From contig JALHQH010000026.1 of the NCBI GenBank assembly GCA_022842065.1, positions 62,001-126,000 on the forward strand: DNA of 64,000 nt, in the 5' to 3' direction. The notes beneath the pieces were generated by a model that was given only the letters and a program-made list of their open reading frames with translations, had not been told where the DNA came from and did not search any database. Below, piece after piece: positions 27,632 to 35,622 of this stretch. The translations under genes were made by a program, and so were the position numbers. This stretch comes from Caldilineaceae bacterium. Lineage in GTDB: Bacteria; Chloroflexota; Anaerolineae; Caldilineales; Caldilineaceae. The stretch's first letter is position 1. Each line of letters starts with the position of its first letter.

Positions 27632-28714
27632 TTATGCAGCCCCCGCAACCAACCGTTCGATTAAGCCGACCGCCTCCGCCGTGGTGAAATCTAGCGTGGC
27701 GTCACCCACGGTGAACTCGATCACACGCGTGGCTGGCGTCCAGCCAGGGGCAGTTCCCGCCCAGGTGAAGATGCCCTCGTTTTCGGCAATCTGGACGGCG
27801 GCGCGCAGGAACGCGCTCTCCTCTATCTGCACATGCAGATGCATCATCGGCGTCTGTGGCGGGTCGGGCACGATCTGAACATTGGGCAGAGCACGCAGCC
27901 GCTCGGCAATTTCACGCGCATGTTGCACGTAGTGGGGCATTAGCGGCAGTCGTTTACGGAGTCCAGCCAGTCCAGATGCCGCATTTGGCCACAGCCCAAA
28001 GAGGGTGCCACCGTGACGCTTGCGCCAGAGCCGCGCTTCGGCCATGACCTCTGCCTCGCCGGCCAGGCAACAGCCGGCAAGAGCGCCAAGCCCCTTGTAA
28101 AAGGAGACGTAAACTGTGTCGAACAACGCCGCGATCTCAGCGGGCGAGCGTTCATAATAGGGCGTGCATTCCCATAGACGCGCCCCGTCCAGGTGGACAG
28201 CCGCACCTTGTGTCCGCACGAACGCGACTTGCTCCTCCAGATCGCGCCAAGCTGGCAGGCGTCCCCCGATCTCCCGCTGTGGCAGCTCAAAGAGCACGGC
28301 GGCTAAAGGTTCGTGGATGCCCTGCAGGTCGGCTAACGTCATCAATTCGTGGGCGTCACCCACGGTCACCCCCACAAGGCCGTGCAGCTGAACATAGGCC
28401 TCTTCTTCATGGATCGCTAAATGGCAGGTGGGGTGGAACCCGCAGGCCCGTATGCCGCGGCGATCGGCGTGAATCCGCAAGGCGATCTGTTGGGCCATTG
28501 TCCCCGAAGGCATGAAGACGGCTGCCGGCTTGCCCAGAACCGTCCGTATCTCAGCCTCAAGCGCGGTGACCGCCCCGCCCTCCCCATAGCGGTCTACGCC
28601 CAGATCGACCGGGATCTCAGCCAACAGATCGGCGGCTGACTTGTTGCCGTGGCCATTCAGCGCGCGTTGGCAACGCTGTCGATATTGTTTCAGCTCTTCT
28701 GCGTAACCCGCCAT
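27632..28714 (-). CDS. Threonine aldolase / beta-eliminating lyase family PLP enzyme
   Basis: 360 residues, fold-type I PLP enzyme. DRYGEGGAVTALEAEI and FMPSGTMAQQIAL match the threonine-aldolase N-terminal pattern. AAVHLDGARLWE holds the PLP-ring Asp. VYVSFYKGLGALAG holds the Schiff-base Lys. Members cleave L-threonine or L-allo-threonine to glycine and acetaldehyde, or related beta-hydroxy amino acids. Start ATG at 28714, preceded by GGAG (GAGGAGAGCGGGG). Confidence 0.85.
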   Translation of the reverse strand: MAGYAEELKQYRQRCQRALNGHGNKSAADLLAEIPVDLGVDRYGEGGAVTALEAEIRTVLGKPAAVFMPSGTMAQQIALRIHADRRGIRACGFHPTCHLAIHEEEAYVQLHGLVGVTVGDAHELMTLADLQGIHEPLAAVLFELPQREIGGRLPAWRDLEEQVAFVRTQGAAVHLDGARLWECTPYYERSPAEIAALFDTVYVSFYKGLGALAGCCLAGEAEVMAEARLWRKRHGGTLFGLWPNAASGLAGLRKRLPLMPHYVQHAREIAERLRALPNVQIVPDPPQTPMMHLHVQIEESAFLRAAVQIAENEGIFTWAGTAPGWTPATRVIEFTVGDATLDFTTAEAVGLIERLVAGAA

Positions 28715-28752
28715 GTTTGCCCCGCTCTCCTCATTAAACTTATCGTCGCGGC

Positions 28753-28930
28753 TATACTCAAGTCAACTTGAAAAGCGGAGTTTTAACCCCCTCCTAACCT
28801 CCCCCAGGTTGGGGGAGGAATAGTCTCGGGGCTGAGAAACCAACCGTTCCCTCCCCAAACTGGGGAGCGGTTGCCTCCTAGGCGCGGGAGGGGTGAAACT
28901 CCGCTTTTCATTCTGATCTCAGTATAACTC
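28753..28930. repeat. Palindromic intergenic element with 14-bp inverted repeats
   Basis: GAAAAGCGGAGTTT (28770-28783) and its exact complement (28896-28909) flank a GC-rich core of CCCCCTCC / GGGGGAGG blocks similar to the core of 5760-5959. The outer flanks TATACTCAAG and ATCTCAGTATA resemble the other family members. It fills the gap between the PhyH-family gene and the threonine-aldolase-like gene. Confidence 0.7.
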
Positions 28931-28993
28931 TGATCACTGCCCACCATGTCTATGCTGATGCGCGTTTCGTCCTTTTTCGCTTTTCCGCTGCCT

Positions 28994-29776
28994 TCACCGC
29001 TTACGTCGGAAGTTGGTGCGGCGCATGATGCGGGGCAGGGGGGCGCTGTTCGCACTAACAGCGTGCAGCATCGCCGGGTGACAGAGCACCGCGTCGCCGG
29101 GTTCGCCCGTGAGTTCGATAATCTGCACCGGTATGCCATGCACATCGACTGCGGCTTCCATCAGCGTCGCCGTCGGGCGTGCGTCTACCGCTCCGGACCG
29201 CATCATCTCTGCGAGCCACCCATGCCATTGCGCCAGTCCATCGGTAAGTGGCAAGCTGTCGGGCGTTCCCGCTTCGGCGCGCGCCGTGATGTACCGCGCA
29301 ACGAGGCGGTGCGAACCGGCAAGGAGTAGCGTACCGCCGCCGCGTGGCCCGACGGACGAGTAGAAGGTGAAGAGCATCAACTCAGTTATGCCGTCCAGGT
29401 AGTCATGGGGGTCGTTGTCAAAATGCCAGTCTAACACCCGCTCCCAGGGCCGTGCCGTCCCATCCGGAAAGGTCAAGAGGAGCGCACCGAGGGTCTTCAA
29501 TGGTCGCCACTTGCCTGCGCCCAGGAGCTGGTTGACAGCCCCAACCAGGCGCGGCCCGATCTCAACCCCAGCAGCACGGTCGATCAAGTCTTTATTGACG
29601 ATGCACCCCTCGCGCCATGTGCCGGGGTCTTCCTTTGCCACCCGGTATTGTGCTTTGAGTTCCGCCCAAAGCGCACTTTGCACCCGCTTCACGAATGCCG
29701 GTGATAACGCCGCCGGGACACGCACATAGCCCTGCTCGGCGAAGTGTACAAGTTGTTCAGATGAGAGTGTGATCAT
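28994..29776 (-). CDS. Phytanoyl-CoA dioxygenase (PhyH)-family Fe(II)/2-oxoglutarate oxygenase
   Basis: 260 residues from the ATG at 29776 (MITLSSEQL); the longer upstream frame lacks family similarity. The iron-binding pair is WHFDND (H-x-D), and a distal His is in CHPAMLHAVS followed by RIMRRTNF (an Arg for 2-oxoglutarate). The N-terminal FAEQGYVRVPAALSP is typical of PhyH proteins. The substrate is probably a small molecule and is not readable. Confidence 0.85.
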   Translation of the reverse strand: MITLSSEQLVHFAEQGYVRVPAALSPAFVKRVQSALWAELKAQYRVAKEDPGTWREGCIVNKDLIDRAAGVEIGPRLVGAVNQLLGAGKWRPLKTLGALLLTFPDGTARPWERVLDWHFDNDPHDYLDGITELMLFTFYSSVGPRGGGTLLLAGSHRLVARYITARAEAGTPDSLPLTDGLAQWHGWLAEMMRSGAVDARPTATLMEAAVDVHGIPVQIIELTGEPGDAVLCHPAMLHAVSANSAPLPRIMRRTNFRRKR

Positions 29777-30024
29777 TTTTGTATGGCTTTCTCGGCTCGC
29801 ACACGGACAGAACAGGGATAGCGCGATCAACGCGTCTACTGTTCTGATCGTGCGTGTGCTGCACCATCAGTGACAATCCATCTGCCATTAGAGCGTAGAC
29901 TTCCACCCCAATCTAGACAAGGGGTTGGCGTCTGATCCGCTAATGAACCGATAGGCGGCGACCGGCCCGACCGAAAAGGGGTAGATCGCTGTGGGCATAA
30001 TGAGGGGGCTGGCTTCGGCCCCAT

Positions 30025-30453
30025 TTACCGCTTGAGGCTAACCTTTGCCGTTTCGAAATCAACCGGCGCGGAGGAATGCTCGTAAACAATCTGCCAAGCT
30101 CCACCGCTATGTTTTAACACCATGGTGATGCGGTTCTGCATGGCACGCAACGCCTCATTTTCAGCAGAGACACCTTGGTAGGCAATGAATGCCGAGGCCA
30201 TCGCGAGCTCGTGTGTCGTGACGACTTGTACTTCATCGAAGGTTACAACTACCCGCTCGCTACCAAGTGAACCAAACCAATTCTTCACCATGCCGTGCCA
30301 TGCTGCCACGCCGGTATATGACCATTCGCTCCACATGTCAAATACGCGTACATCTTGGTCGTACAGCGCCACGAATGCATCCACATCTTTGGCGAATACA
30401 GCGTTCTTGTACGCGTCCAGCACCTGCAAGATTGACTGCTCTACTTCATTCAT
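30025..30453 (-). CDS. SnoaL/NTF2-like (DUF4440-type) protein
   Basis: 142 residues: VLDAYKNAVFAKDVDAFVALYDQDVRVFD at the N-terminus and GGAWQIVYEHSSAPVDFE at the C-terminus are the conserved ends of the NTF2-like cone fold. Family members include ketosteroid-isomerase-like enzymes and binding proteins. Minus strand, 112 nt from the attC-like site, so it could be the gene flanking the integron array or the next cassette. Confidence 0.8.
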   Translation of the reverse strand: MNEVEQSILQVLDAYKNAVFAKDVDAFVALYDQDVRVFDMWSEWSYTGVAAWHGMVKNWFGSLGSERVVVTFDEVQVVTTHELAMASAFIAYQGVSAENEALRAMQNRITMVLKHSGGAWQIVYEHSSAPVDFETAKVSLKR

Positions 30454-30564
30454 GATGCTGCTACTGTTTCTGCGTTATCGCGCTTGCAATCTACGGTGGC
30501 ATTCTAACAAACATATGTTCTAGCGTCAAGCGAGCGGCAGAGCACCCGAAAAACACGAAGTGGC

Positions 30565-30640
30565 CCAACGTGGCAGTTCAGGAGCATAGTCGCAGACCGA
30601 AGTGCGCAGGTTAAGCCGCCTGCAACTGCGCGTTGGGCCG
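30565..30640. other. attC-like integron recombination site
   Basis: The outer cores GCCCAAC (30565-30571) and GTTGGGC (30634-30640) match the RYYYAAC and GTTRRRY consensus. Inside them GCAGTT (30575-30580) pairs with AACTGC (30626-30631) after unequal 2-nt and 1-nt spacers. CAGG (30581-30584) pairs with CCTG (30621-30624), leaving one unpaired base at 30625. Two paired boxes, an extrahelical base and a variable centre at 76 bp is the architecture of an attC site. It lies 127 nt downstream of the minus-strand gene 30768-31256, where a cassette's attC belongs. It sits in a 314-bp gap with no other gene. Confidence 0.55.
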
Positions 30641-30767
30641 TGCTATTACCTTGATGAAATATTAGGTATTGCAACTCAGCTTGTAACATTAAATAAGCTC
30701 AGTTCGCCCTTGGTCAGCTTTGGCCTGTGGATTGGGTGGACGATTATCGTGGCAAACACCTCTTCAT

Positions 30768-31256
30768 TTACGCGTTTTGCCTTTCGCTCGGATCATGCTC
30801 TCTATCAAGCCAAGGAAGGAGATCTTTCGCGATGACCTCCAGCACGACACTTTCATCCAAGTCAGAGAGCGCGAGACATCCGGCACCACTCCGGCAGCCA
30901 CTCCCAGGCTCACACCCAGAATAGCCAGTTTCAGGAAGAGCAAAACAACCATCGCCTGGTCCAAAAGGATAGGAATTTGTTGCCGCGTTTTGATAGATAG
31001 CGAAATGAGCTTCTGTTGGTTCACAAACGAATTGCTCCGCGGCTTGAATCGTCAGCGCAATTGTTGAGAAAGCATGCTGTTCCAGCAATCGATAGCCGCA
31101 GGCGACAACCGCACGGGCAAGGATTTGCTGAGGGAATGACGTACATGGCGCGCTGGAACATTCCAAGTCCAACCAGGAGATGAGGTTGAGCAAAGCTTCT
31201 TTTGAGGGAGTGGCTGAAAGGAATTCAATGGCGCGCTGTCTTTGTGAAGAGAGCAT
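30768..31256 (-). CDS. Hypothetical cassette-type protein
   Basis: 162 residues from the ATG at 31256. Features visible: a helical N-terminal half (QRQRAIEFLSATPSKEALLNLISW; AFSTIALTIQAAEQFV), then a Gly/Cys-rich stretch (SYPFGPGDGCFAL, GCEPGSGCRSGAGC) and a C-terminal helix (ESVVLEVIAKDLLPWL). The four Cys could bind a metal; this is not certain. It is followed by the attC-like site, so it may be an integron cassette. Function unknown. Confidence 0.6.
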   Translation of the reverse strand: MLSSQRQRAIEFLSATPSKEALLNLISWLDLECSSAPCTSFPQQILARAVVACGYRLLEQHAFSTIALTIQAAEQFVCEPTEAHFAIYQNAATNSYPFGPGDGCFALPETGYSGCEPGSGCRSGAGCLALSDLDESVVLEVIAKDLLPWLDREHDPSERQNA

Positions 31257-31259
31257 CGA

Positions 31260-31615
31260 CTATTCTCGCATTTGAAGGTGGCCGATAGCGGTTGTCAGAT
31301 TACCAAACAGTACGGCTTTCTCATTCAGTAGCAGATAAATATAGATGGTCTTCCTGCGCAATTTGAGCTTGTAGATGAGGTCCGGGTGCGCTTAGGGCGC
31401 AGTCTCTCTGTCGTGATCCGTAATAGACGATTTGTCGAGCGTCTCGCATTTAGAAAAATCCAGATCTTTCACCCAGGCTTCTGTGCTGAACGTCTCGATA
31501 CGCAGCGGCGCGGCTAGGGCCATTAACTGCTGAAAGATGGTACGGTTGGAAAAGAGTTTTTGTAATCCGAATCATGGATTTTTGATTGGCTTTGCTTCGG
31601 TGCTTTGGTTTTCAT
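31260..31615 (-). pseudogene. Decayed Rpn-family (PD-(D/E)XK transposase-like) gene fragment
   Basis: The start region from ATG 31615 reads KTKAPKQSQSKIHDSDYK. One missing A in an A5 run shifts the frame, after which KLFSNRTIFQQLMAL and STEAWVKDLDFSKCETLDKS continue. An in-frame TAA at 31392-31394 interrupts before HPDLIYKLKLRRKTIYIYLLL. These blocks are the ordered N-terminal motifs of Rpn recombination-promoting nucleases. The rest of the usual ~300-residue protein is missing. At least two lesions plus truncation, so non-functional. Confidence 0.6.
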
Positions 31616-31737
31616 ACGAGGCAGTATACTGGATTTTGGGCTATTTTGCAACCAAGTTGCCCAGTTCGATTATCGAGTAACCATCCCACAACGCGTGGTC
31701 GATTTTATGCAATTGGGGGTTGCTACATGCGTACAGC

Positions 31738-31911
31738 TCATATCTGGGCGCACTCTGGCGCAAACCCGGCAATAACCTCCAATGCCTCAGGGATACACGC
31801 TGGGGCCAACCCATAGGCAGTTAACCGACCATGACCTTCGTAGACCGTTAACTGTTCGTCTGGTGCTGTGCCGACGACATCGTCTATTGTTGTACGGTAA
31901 AGCAAACGCAC
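31738..31911 (-). pseudogene. Small open frame sharing its 5' end with the gene at 33740-34150
   Basis: 57 codons from a possible GTG at 31911. The first 11 codons (VRLLYRTTIDD) and the DNA upstream match the 34150-start gene, but its ATG is replaced by ACC here. The rest (GTAPDEQLTVYEGHGRLTAYGL, ending ECAQI) differs. It reads as a gene fragment or a recombined cassette end. Confidence 0.4.
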
Positions 31912-31967
31912 CAGGATGCCTCTGGTTGCACTGGTTTACTGTTGGCGGCGAACGCCATATTCAGTTG
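31877..31967. repeat. 91-bp repeat, left copy
   Basis: Matches 34100-34190 in the same orientation (shared TTGTACGGTAAAGCAAACGC, TGGTTTACTGTTGGCGGCG), offset 2223 bp. Covers the 5' end of two otherwise different open frames and their upstream DNA. Confidence 0.75.
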
Positions 31968-32134
31968 CCCCAGGATGCGTGGCCGATAACGTCCCAAACC
32001 AACCGATTCCCAAGCGGGCGAGAAACGCCGAAAACGCGCGGTTCCTGGGGTCAACTGCAATGGATGTTCGGCTTTGGCTTTCTGCGCACCACAATACTCT
32101 GTTCACCTTAGTATTATCAGATGAGCTAATAGTG

Positions 32135-32413
32135 TTAGATCAACTCGACACGGAGTCGCATCCCGATTGCTTCAGCAGCGCGTTCCAACGTCTGGAGCGT
32201 TACCGAGCTGTTTTCTGGATCAAGTAGACGATTGAGTGAAGCGCGGCTGGTACCCATGCGATGCGCCATTGCCGTCTTTGATAATTGCCGCTGTTGCATC
32301 GCTTGTTGAATTTGATACGCTAACACGCGTTTCATGGCTGTAGCACTGGCTTCTGCCAGCAATCCTTGTTCTTGGAGATAATCGTCAAAATCACTGCCAA
32401 TATGCTTATTCAT
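32135..32413 (-). CDS. higA: XRE-family antitoxin (HigA type)
   Basis: 92 residues from the ATG at 32413; two further in-frame ATGs lie just upstream. A helix-turn-helix is visible as QLSKTAMAHRMGTSRASLNRL, followed by TLQTLERAAEAIGMRLRVEL, typical of HigA-like antitoxins encoded after their toxin. The start overlaps the toxin gene's 3' end, so the pair is co-translated. It would repress its own promoter and neutralise the toxin. Both genes are cassette-sized and lie on the cassette strand of the putative integron. Confidence 0.8.
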   Translation of the reverse strand: MNKHIGSDFDDYLQEQGLLAEASATAMKRVLAYQIQQAMQQRQLSKTAMAHRMGTSRASLNRLLDPENSSVTLQTLERAAEAIGMRLRVELI

Positions 32414-32771
32414 TATCATCATCCTCTGTCAAGACATGTCGCAACCTCTGTTGCGCCAAGGTCAAATCACTAGCGGGAGTCTTTTGGCTTTTCTTCACAA
32501 ACCCATGCAATAGCACCATCATCGCGCCCACCACAGTAAATAAGACCCTTGCAATGCCATCTGTAATATGTGCGCGTACTTCCCATAAACCCGGTGCAAG
32601 TTTGCGCACCAACGGCATACCCAGTGGCCAGCCGAATTGCACGGTTTTTACGTCATTCCCAATGGTTTTCCGATCTAACGCGGCAAGACCATTCAGCCAT
32701 TCTCGTACTGGCTCTCGACCCGAACTGGTTTGATAGAATTTTACGCGCAAGACTAACTGTTTGTCATCCAT
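32406..32771 (-). CDS. higB: HigB-type toxin (phage Gp49-like / RelE superfamily)
   Basis: 121 residues from the ATG at 32771; a TTG six codons upstream is less likely. The motifs FYQTSSGREPVREWLNGL, WPLGMPLVRKLAPGLWEVRA and VLFTVVGAMMVLLHGFVKKSQKTP are the classic phage-derived Gp49-like (PF05973) pattern. These toxins cut mRNA on the ribosome. Toxin first and antitoxin second is the HigBA order. A strong promoter lies directly upstream and implies a leaderless or near-leaderless transcript. Confidence 0.85.
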   Translation of the reverse strand: MDDKQLVLRVKFYQTSSGREPVREWLNGLAALDRKTIGNDVKTVQFGWPLGMPLVRKLAPGLWEVRAHITDGIARVLFTVVGAMMVLLHGFVKKSQKTPASDLTLAQQRLRHVLTEDDDNE

Positions 32772-32779
32772 AACGAAAG

Positions 32780-32808
32780 AATGTACCAAAAAAGATACAT
32801 CTTGTCAA
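32780..32808 (-). promoter_or_regulatory. Promoter with overlapping inverted repeat for higBA
   Basis: On the minus strand, TTGACA (32808-32803) and TACATT (32785-32780) with a 17-bp spacer end 8 bp before the toxin ATG. ATGTA (32781-32785) and TACAT (32796-32800) form an inverted repeat covering the -10 and spacer, suitable as the autorepression operator. Confidence 0.6.
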
Positions 32809-32985
32809 TTCTTCATCGCCGGCCACGGCTACGATGTTCGGCAGCGGCTCCCTGCGTGCAAACTAGTTCCAAGTCGCCGCGGTTTCCCGCTGCACCTGCA
32901 CCACCAGGCAACGAACGAGCAGACTTCACCCCCAACCGACTGCCCCAAGCCCCAAGTCACCGTCAACGGCCTGCGCGGCGCTTCC

Positions 32986-33531
32986 TCAGTTGATCGACGA
33001 ATAACCCGCGCGAATGAACGCATCGCGTTCGCTGTTGGACTGAAAGACTGGCTCGAAGCCGAATCGTAAGTAGAGATTGATGGCCGCAGTTCTGCCAGTA
33101 CTGGTCCACAGCCAAGCCTGCCGATAGCCGAGCCGCAGAAGCAACTGGCAAGCGGCGCTGAGCAAAGCAGCGCCCAAGCCTTTGCGTTGTGAATCCGGCA
33201 TGACGGCAAGCCAGTGAATGCGGCCCATGTCGAGCCCAGCAAACTTCGAATCGTTCCAAGCGGTGATGGTGCCGATGGGGTTGGCGTCGGAATCCAACAG
33301 AAACAGCAGTCTTTGGGAGAGTGCAGGCAGATCGGAGCCGATCGATCGAAAAAACGTATCTGCGTCTGGGACGTCAAACGTTTCTGCCGCTCGTTGAATG
33401 GACAACCAGGCATCGACATCGGATGGCTGAAAGAAGCGCAGCGCGTAAGGGGCAGGAACGTCGATCACTGCACAATCAGTGAGATCGCGGTGGATCATTC
33501 TGAACTCGACGTTGGGCACAATCGTGGGCAT
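32986..33531 (-). CDS. GNAT-family N-acetyltransferase
   Basis: 181 residues from the ATG at 33531; a TTG two codons upstream is the longer option. The acetyl-CoA site is visible as IHWLAVMPDSQRKGLGAAL (V-x-P-x-x-Q/R-x-x-G-x-G/A). The C-terminal AINLYLRFGFEPVF is the usual GNAT beta5-beta6 end. Substrate unknown. A cassette-sized gene on the same strand as its neighbours in the putative integron; the 32809-32985 gap holds nothing I recognise. Confidence 0.85.
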   Translation of the reverse strand: MPTIVPNVEFRMIHRDLTDCAVIDVPAPYALRFFQPSDVDAWLSIQRAAETFDVPDADTFFRSIGSDLPALSQRLLFLLDSDANPIGTITAWNDSKFAGLDMGRIHWLAVMPDSQRKGLGAALLSAACQLLLRLGYRQAWLWTSTGRTAAINLYLRFGFEPVFQSNSERDAFIRAGYSSIN

Positions 33532-33572
33532 ACGCAAATTATGTGGGTGCAGGCATGATCCGGCGAACGAAG

Positions 33573-33756
33573 TAAGCGATCAGCGGCGGCAAAAGAGCAA
33601 AGCACTAGTTATCAGAGAGGCCGAGCCGCCGCTTATCGCTTGTTGAACGAAGCCGGGTCTGCACGGCGTGCTAGCTGTATGGGAAATGAGCAACGGGTAA
33701 AGTTGCTGGCATGGTTAGAATGACGGTAAAGTATGGCTATTATAACGGAAAATAGC
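33573..33756. repeat. 184-bp direct repeat, left copy
   Basis: Matches 35623-35806 in the same orientation at an offset of exactly 2050 bp. Contains a hairpin with GGCGGC / GCCGCC arms (near 33585 and 33630) and a shared AACGGGTAAAGTTGCTG block. The two copies bracket two genes and a gene fragment; the left copy covers the last codons of the gene ending at 33740. Confidence 0.8.
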
Positions 33757-34150
33757 TCTGTACGTAAATTTTGCGACCAACACGTATCACTTCCGCCGCG
33801 ACGATTGGCTGGCGGGTGTTGTTGGAGAGTTCATTCCAATAATCGTAGTCAATGTATCTGATCTGCATAACTTCGTCACGGTGCAACAACGCACGATACC
33901 AAACCGTATGAACCAGCAGTTCTGCAAACACATAGGCGCGGTAGCTGGTCAGGAGGTGACGGCGATAGACATTCTCAGCTAGGTTCGTAATCTCTGGCCT
34001 GTCTACGATGCTACGTTCCTTGCCGTCCATTGCCAACTGGGCGCGGACCTTTTCCCCAAACCGCTCCGATGCGATTTCGGCTTTGAGGAAGACGGCCACC
34101 ATATCGTCGATGGTTGTACGGTAAAGCAAACGCACCAGGACGCCTCTCAT
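33740..34150 (-). CDS. Hypothetical protein
   Basis: 136 residues from the ATG at 34150. No recognised domain. The sequence is helical and charged: MVAVFLKAEIASERFGEKVRAQ, ENVYRRHLLTSYRAY, and a C-terminal beta-like end IRVGRKIYVQSYFPL. The first codons and upstream DNA are duplicated near 31.9 kb, and the stop lies inside a 184-bp repeat. Either a cassette gene or a recombined mosaic. Confidence 0.5.
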   Translation of the reverse strand: MRGVLVRLLYRTTIDDMVAVFLKAEIASERFGEKVRAQLAMDGKERSIVDRPEITNLAENVYRRHLLTSYRAYVFAELLVHTVWYRALLHRDEVMQIRYIDYDYWNELSNNTRQPIVAAEVIRVGRKIYVQSYFPL

Positions 34151-34190
34151 TGTACTGGTTTACTGTTGGCGGCGAACACAGTTGTCAGTT
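34100..34190. repeat. 91-bp repeat, right copy
   Basis: Partner of 31877-31967. Spans the start of the hypothetical gene at 34150 and the end of the gene fragment at 34185. Confidence 0.75.
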
Positions 34191-34330
34191 GGCGGGCGAC
34201 GAAAGCACACCAATCAGCATGTACCCCTGAACATTATCGAAGGAATAAAACGACACAAGTCCTTGATCTCGCCCGCTCAACTGCACAAAATGTTCGGCAA
34301 AGTTATGCGATAGTCGACCTTTTGCTTTGC
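34185..34330 (-). pseudogene. C-terminal gene fragment
   Basis: A minus-strand frame without a start reads NFAEHFVQLSGRDQGLVSF and YSFDNVQGYMLIGVL before a TGA at 34185-34187. It looks like the last ~45 residues of a larger protein left behind by recombination. The parent family is not identified. Confidence 0.4.
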
Positions 34331-34345
34331 ATTTTTTTGTATCTT

Positions 34346-35560
34346 TTATGAAGGAGGAATTACCATCTCTGATCCATCTGACATCTTGAGGATTCCGCCA
34401 TACCGTTCGATATTTTCTTGACGTTTGCGTTCACGATCTCGTTCTTTATGAACCAGTTGTACACCGTTGATTAGTCTATTAATATTGGATAGTCCCATCC
34501 CATCTGGCTGAGGCTTTAGTGCCGACTCTAGTTGACCACCTAGTAGGCGCCAATAAGCGCGATAATCTCCCCGCATTGCTTGTTGAACAGATTTAACGCG
34601 ATCTGGATGGCCACTATATTGACTTTGCCAGTATTCATGAGCCTTTTGGTGCGCAGTTGTCACAGAATCCCTGATGTCGGTTCCGGCATAACCACCCTTT
34701 CGTGCTTCGCTCATCAATTGCGCATAGGGTGAAATTGACTTATCATTAAATACCCATGATGTTAATACCCCACTGACACCAGCGATATAAAAAATTTTCC
34801 ACATATTCTTATTTACATCTGACGGCATACTAAATACTTCTATTAACGTTCCTAAAGCTACAGCAGCAAGGGGGGCCGCTCTCCCCACCCCGCGAAGTAT
34901 TACTCCAGCCTGTGCTGCTCCAGTCAAACCACCAGTGGCTGATGCAGCCGCTATCCCCATTGTATCTGCCGCTGTGAGTAACCAAGCAAACGTATTCGCT
35001 GTATCACCAATTACATCAACAAGTGCTTTTGCTGCTGCTCCAAATTTTCCTTCTTTGAGGCTTTCAATAAGATCATCAACGTTCAAAACAAGCGACGCCA
35101 CTGGAATCGTTTCATCGATTACTTCATCTCTTACTTGAATAGCTGCTGAAAGAATTTCCTTAGTAAGTTGGGCACCCTCTGCTGTCTCAACAGGGAGTTG
35201 ACGCAAAAGCTGCTGAACATCATTAAGGGTAGCTTTTTTGGGGCTGGATGATTGTGTTATGGGTTTTCGTTGAATCTCATTATGATACACAGAATTCGAT
35301 TCGTGGTGATCGATTTGCGTTTTTCCGTTGGCAAATGGCGAATACCCTTGCTGTACTAACATAGAACTAATAAGGCGTTTAGTTGCCTGATTACCAAGAG
35401 TACGCTGTACCATAGCAATATCAGAGCTAGAAATTAATCCTGGCTGTTTCGCTTTCAAAACAACTTCCGAGTAAGCCCCTATATTTTCAGTATGGACATG
35501 GTTAGGGCTGACATGCTTATTATTAAATTGTTGCTCTTGATTGTGTTGTCGTGTTTTCAT
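34346..35560 (-). CDS. DUF4157/eCIS-type leader motif protein with hydrophobic centre
   Basis: 404 residues. Near residue 50, MVQRTLGNQATKRLI matches the (L/M)xQRT(I/L)GNQAxxRL motif that precedes DUF4157 domains in proteins linked to extracellular contractile injection systems and polymorphic toxins. The centre has hydrophobic, Gly/Ala-rich segments (TMGIAAASATGGLTGAAQAG, AAPLAAVALGTLIEVF). The C-terminus is basic (HKERDRERKRQENIERYG). The HExxH of DUF4157 is absent. The gene is visibly more AT-rich than its neighbours, consistent with transfer. Possible secreted cargo; function unknown. Confidence 0.5.
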   Translation of the reverse strand: MKTRQHNQEQQFNNKHVSPNHVHTENIGAYSEVVLKAKQPGLISSSDIAMVQRTLGNQATKRLISSMLVQQGYSPFANGKTQIDHHESNSVYHNEIQRKPITQSSSPKKATLNDVQQLLRQLPVETAEGAQLTKEILSAAIQVRDEVIDETIPVASLVLNVDDLIESLKEGKFGAAAKALVDVIGDTANTFAWLLTAADTMGIAAASATGGLTGAAQAGVILRGVGRAAPLAAVALGTLIEVFSMPSDVNKNMWKIFYIAGVSGVLTSWVFNDKSISPYAQLMSEARKGGYAGTDIRDSVTTAHQKAHEYWQSQYSGHPDRVKSVQQAMRGDYRAYWRLLGGQLESALKPQPDGMGLSNINRLINGVQLVHKERDRERKRQENIERYGGILKMSDGSEMVIPPS

Positions 35561-35622
35561 ATGGTGTCAATCTGACTGCAAAACGCCTGCATTGTAGCGC
35601 AATGGACTTTTGCCGAGTCGGG

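Noticed and set aside
29836..30024. 62-codon minus-strand open frame after the NTF2-like gene
   Set aside because: No start signal, no recognisable protein pattern; the gap holds only a GGGGC/GCCCC hairpin.
31586..32227. Plus-strand open frames around 31.6-32.2 kb
   Set aside because: They overlap minus-strand remnants and repeat copies and show no protein family pattern.
33573..33660. Hairpin of the 184-bp repeat as an attC site
   Set aside because: One side has a GTTGAAC-like core but the matching RYYYAAC core is missing in both copies and the spacers are too unequal.
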